DNA of 21,038 nt from Glutinoglossum americanum. Its lineage: Eukaryota > Ascomycota > Geoglossomycetes > Geoglossales > Geoglossaceae. The stretch covers positions 1-21,038 of the forward strand of contig JAGHQL010000271.1 in NCBI GenBank assembly GCA_020080175.1, in the 5' to 3' direction. Below are positions 17,683-21,038 of this stretch, piece by piece. Below the pieces are notes generated by a model that made no database searches, had not been told where the DNA came from, and was given only the letters and a program-made list of their open reading frames with translations. The first letter of the stretch is position 1. Each line of letters starts with the position of its first letter. Made by a program: the position numbers and the translations under genes.

Positions 17683-19952
17683 ATGGAGCAGCAAAATGAG
17701 GGCGTCAAAACGGACCTTGAACAATACGCGAGGGATAATGCCCATTTGGACAATACAGCTGTGCGCACTTTCGCCTGGCAAAGAGTTACTGTCACGGTCA
17801 AGGACCACAAAACCAAGAAACCAAAGGAGATTTTATCGCAAGTTGATGGCTGTGTGAGAGCTGGTCGGCCTACATCCCATCGCCGACACCCAGACCATCC
17901 TGCTGACGTGACTAAGGCGAGCTGCTGGCTCTTATGGGCCCATCTGGCAGCGGTAAAACGACTCTCTTGAACGCTCTCGCTCGCCGGGAGGCCGCCGCAG
18001 GCTCGAAAGTCGAGGGCAGCATGCTTGTCGATGGGACAAGCCCGTCGTTGGGGGAATTCCGCCGACTAAGCTCCTATGTCGAGCAGGAGGACGCATTGAT
18101 CGGGTCCCTAACGGTTTGGGAAACCCTTAACTTCGCCGCCCGCCTGTCTCTCCCAAGGTGAGAGACACTACATAGCAGTTCTTAGCGAGAGGGCTAAACT
18201 CGACACAGTTCGGTGACTACTAAAGAACGCATGCGGCGGGTTGAGAGCCTTCTCAGCTCCTTTGGGTTGGTGGGTCAGACCCACACTCTGGTTGGCACAC
18301 CAATTCGTAAAGGCATAAGTGGTGGACAGAAGCGCCGAGTCAGCGTGGCCAGTCAACTCATAACGAGCCCGAGGATTTTGTTCCTCGATGAGCCTACAAG
18401 CGGATTGGATTCTGCAGCCAGCTATGAAGTGATGTCGTTCGTGAAGAAGGTGGCCAAGCGGCACAATGTAAGCATGATGGTATACATAACGCCCCCGCGG
18501 TTAACATTTTTTTTTTTGTAGTTGCTTGTTGTCGCCAGCATTCACCAGCCATCTACGTCGACCTTTGAATTATTCGATAAACTTCTTCTGCTATCAGCAG
18601 GCAAGACTTGTTATTACGGGCCGGTAGACCAGGTCAAACCTTACTTCGACTCCATAGGATTTCCAATGCCTTTGATGACGAACCCGGCGGAGTTTATTCT
18701 CGAGCAGACAAATGTCGATTTCGCCCGAGACCGGGAACATGCTCGGCTGCGGCTAGAGAAACTGCAAACCTCATGGGTCGGTTCTCCCGAGGCGTCGTCT
18801 GCCCTGGCCGCGATTGAGAAACATCGCGAGGAGACGGAAAGGCGAGGTTTCAGTTCCGAAGAGCTCTCCCGCAGCAATAGATATCTTGTCCCGATTACCC
18901 TCCTCCATCGATCTTTCATCAAAAGCTATCGTGACGTTGTCGCCTATGGGATCCGGATTGCGATGTACACTGGTAAATAATATCCCCCTCAGCATCCTAC
19001 TGCGGTCAAATTGACAAGCTCAGGATTGGCGATAATGATGGGAACCGTATGGCTCCGCCTTGATACGAACCAAGAGTCCATCCAACCATTTATAAACTCA
19101 ATCGTATGAGCGAATTCGCTGCCGGGAGGGTTCGCGCGCTGACGTGTCTTCAAGTTCTTTGGTTCGGCGTTCATGTCCTTCATGGCGGTTGCCTACGTAC
19201 CCGCATTTCTCGAAGACAGAGCTATCTTCATCAAGGAGAGAGCGAACGGGCTCTATGGAGCTACGTCCTTCATGATCTCGAATTTCCTCATCGGCCTTCC
19301 GTATCTATGTAGGTGTCTACGCCACTTGGGCATGGCCGGGAGAAGCAGGGTACTACCGCTAACTTCCCAACTATAGTTATTATTACGTTGATTTTCGCTG
19401 TGCTGACCTACTGGCTTGTGAATTTCCGCCCAACCGCAGTTGGATTCTTCACGTATATCATGTGGCTATTCATAGACCTTGTCGCCGCCGAGTCGCTAGT
19501 TGTTCTTGTGTCTTCGCTGTTCCCAAACTTCGTCATCGCTCTTGCCTTGACCGCATTTGCCAATGGACTCTGGATGTGCGTTGGGGGTTTCCTGGTAACG
19601 CCAAAGATCCTCAACGTATTCTGGAGATACGTCTTCCATTACATTGACTACGTATGAATAAATTTACCGGGAGTTGATAAGAGGCGCAAAAATGCTGACT
19701 TTTATGTAGCAAACGTGGGTCTTCCAGGGAATGATGGTCAATGAGTTTGCTTATAGGAACTATTCTTGTGGAGACGGCTGCGCCTGCATGTATCAGTCAG
19801 ATTTAGCTTCGGAGTGTATGATCCCCGGCCAAAGAGTTCTTGATGCCTACGGGTATAAGAGCGGGAAGAATGGGGTATGGGTTGGGATTCTTTTAGGGAT
19901 TGTGCTTGGGTATAGGTTATTGGGATGGGCCGCCCTCGCTTCTCGCAGGTAG
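17683..19952 (+). CDS. ABCG-family half transporter (eight exons)
   Basis: This is an ATP-driven membrane transporter of the White/ABCG half type, with nucleotide-binding domain first; it would work as a dimer, and the substrate is unknown. Model: join(17683..17863, 17917..18157, 18209..18467, 18522..18972, 19024..19103, 19155..19308, 19377..19651, 19710..19952), 627 residues. All seven introns (51-68 bp) keep frame. Landmarks in order: VDGCVRAGELLALM, Walker A GPSGSGKT (68-75), Q-loop region SSYVEQED, signature ISGGQKRR (177-184), Walker B ILFLDEPTSGLD (197-208), H-loop ASIHQPSTSTFELFD and YYGPVD. The membrane domain includes YTGLAIMMGTVWLRL, FFGSAFMSFMAVAYVPAFLE, KERANGLYGATSFMISNFL, several helices, QGMMVNEFAYRNYSC with a Cys-rich outer loop, and WVGILLGIVLGYRLLGW near the C-terminus. 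The first donor is the weaker GTCGGC; the others are GTGAGA, GTAAGC, GTAAAT, GTATGA, GTAGGT and GTATGA. Nothing suggests inactivation. Confidence 0.95.
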
Positions 19953-20978
19953 TGGACATGCAACAGTCTAGCTGGCCCTATTCCTTGAGCCGTTAGTCAC
20001 AGCAGGGATGTTCCGCGCGGGGAACATGGTAGAGACTAGAACGCTTTTCACTTTCTGTTCCTTTGTTATTAGTTTTTTGGATTAGATAATGGGAGCGATT
20101 GTGGAATCCCTTGTGCCTAAACAACATAAAATAGTAACAGGCCGATAGATCTGGGGCAAACACCATATGCCTCTTCTAATTATTGGAGGAAATCTATCCT
20201 TGCACCCTCACGTTCTCTGGAGCTAACACCTGGGGATATAGCGGGAAGATTGGCTAGGGTAGAAGCCTGGCCTGAGACTAAAAGTGAGACATGGCAAATG
20301 AAAGGCGTATATCCCACATTCCCTGATGGGTAGGGTCGATCCCCTACAGAGCAGCAAATCTCAAATTTGTTCACCTAGAGGCTGCTGATGCCGGCATTTT
20401 AAGGTAATTCCTTGCATCTCCGCCTCTAGAATGGTTGTTTTAAAGACCAGACCTCGATCTCGTTATGAATTATGAGCAGGCCCGCCATCGCCTTTGAACA
20501 TTCTGTTTGGTCGCATTGTCACGACAACTCCACTACGGCGCTGTGATGCAGGTCTGCAACCGCCCGCACGGTATCTTAATGTTTTTCAGTATATGCATTA
20601 TATATTCTGTACTCTAATTTTTATCGCCGGATATCTTTTTTCGTATATTCGAGAAACGGCATGAAATATGTCGCTGTGTCGGATCGGATTTTCTACAATC
20701 CCGCGATATATTTAGCATACGGAGGTATAATAAGATCTCCAGGCCCCACTCTGTGCATCACAAACATAGACCACTCCTTTTAACCACATATCTAGACGGA
20801 GTGAGACCGCAACAAGTTAAAGGCGATGTGCATTGCGGGCGCCACATGTTGTGTAACCGGCGCTCTAGTACTCGCCGGAAACAGGAAGACATACCGCACG
20901 ATGATCCTACTCTCATCGTCGATGACCCACATCCCCCTCGGCGCGCTAGGGCTGTTGCCGGGCCCAACCAGTTCGCAC
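19953..20978. other. Intergenic region downstream of the ABCG gene
   Basis: The first part should be the transporter's 3' untranslated region. A short hairpin lies at 20008-20027 (ATGTTCC, loop GCGCGG, GGAACAT), about 55 bp after the stop codon. Small frames at 20753-20983 on both strands show no family motif. The DNA around 20580-20720 is AT-rich. No gene is supported. Confidence 0.45.
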
Positions 20979-21038
20979 CTTAGGTGTTGTTGGTTATGCT
21001 CGTAGGTGCGGAATAGTAGCGGTCACAATGTATATAGG
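20979..21038 (-). repeat. Right copy of the inverted repeat (partner of 13-82)
   Basis: Read on the minus strand this begins CCTATATACATTG at the window end, continues TGACCGCTACTATTCCGC and then AGCATAACCAACAACACCTAAG. It matches 13-82 in reverse orientation. The copy may continue beyond the window. Inside it no cysteine-rich gene follows, so this looks like an orphan copy of the same leader-like segment. Confidence 0.6.

Noticed and set aside
17572-17970. 132-codon plus-strand frame as a separate gene
   Set aside because: It is exon 1 of the ABCG transporter read through intron 1, with a 37-codon upstream extension that has no family resemblance.
1-21038. The whole window as one large mobile element bounded by the edge repeats
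   Set aside because: The repeats are diverged and lie at arbitrary window limits, and no tyrosine recombinase or transposase gene is present.
1-21038. tRNA, rRNA or CRISPR loci
   Set aside because: No TPsiC-like GTTCRANNC in a cloverleaf context, no rRNA core sequence and no spaced direct repeats were found.

Overview
The window looks like nuclear DNA of a filamentous ascomycete (Pezizomycotina). It has a HET-domain gene, a fungal-type half-size ABCG transporter, a secreted SnoaL-like protein, a SIMPL-domain gene and many short introns (about 50-90 bp, one of 140 bp) with GT...AG ends, many with CTAAC/CTGAC-like branch sites. The class or species cannot be told from the sequence alone. All gene models here were built by eye from reading frames, splice signals and remembered family motifs; no search was run.

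Layout, left to right. 1-1615: a small cysteine-rich protein gene (125-541), then a hairpin-rich stretch (943-1076), then a decayed Ser/Thr-rich plus membrane-segment reading frame (1157-1615). 1616-2963: a gene desert. 2964-3506 (-): secreted SnoaL-like protein with an N-terminal His/Asp/Gly repeat. 4449-5018 (-): a three-exon thioredoxin whose CGPC active site reads CGSG. 5730-7856 (-): a complete single-exon HET-domain protein. 8389-9070 (+): a SIMPL (DUF541) protein gene broken by one frame change. 9644-11826 (-): a six-exon CorA-like two-membrane-segment protein with a long Pro/Ser/Thr tail. 12.1-13.4 kb: no supported gene. 13429-13851: three degenerate tandem copies of a unit of roughly 120-145 bp. 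13945-15186 (-): RING-type protein with a duplicated N-terminal Cys-containing domain and a tiny last exon. 15753-15900: a 15-bp minisatellite. 16797-17240 (-): the relic of a Xi-class glutathione transferase (glutathionyl-hydroquinone reductase). 17683-19952 (+): an eight-exon ABCG half transporter. 19953-21038: no gene, but the last 60 bases are an inverted, diverged copy of bases 13-82 at the left edge.

The genes do not form one pathway or a biosynthetic cluster. The picture is an accessory-type neighbourhood in which intact genes (HET, CorA-like, RING, ABCG, SnoaL-like) alternate with genes that are decaying or altered at catalytic positions (thioredoxin, SIMPL, GST-Xi, Ser/Thr-membrane relic). 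The GST relic and the ABCG transporter are divergent neighbours and may once have formed a glutathione/efflux detoxification pair, which is inference. I found no convincing new multi-gene system. The most notable leads are the resolving-cysteine-less thioredoxin, the RING gene whose last zinc ligand depends on splicing of the final intron, the inverted repeat at the two edges, and the hairpin cluster between two possibly related gene pieces.
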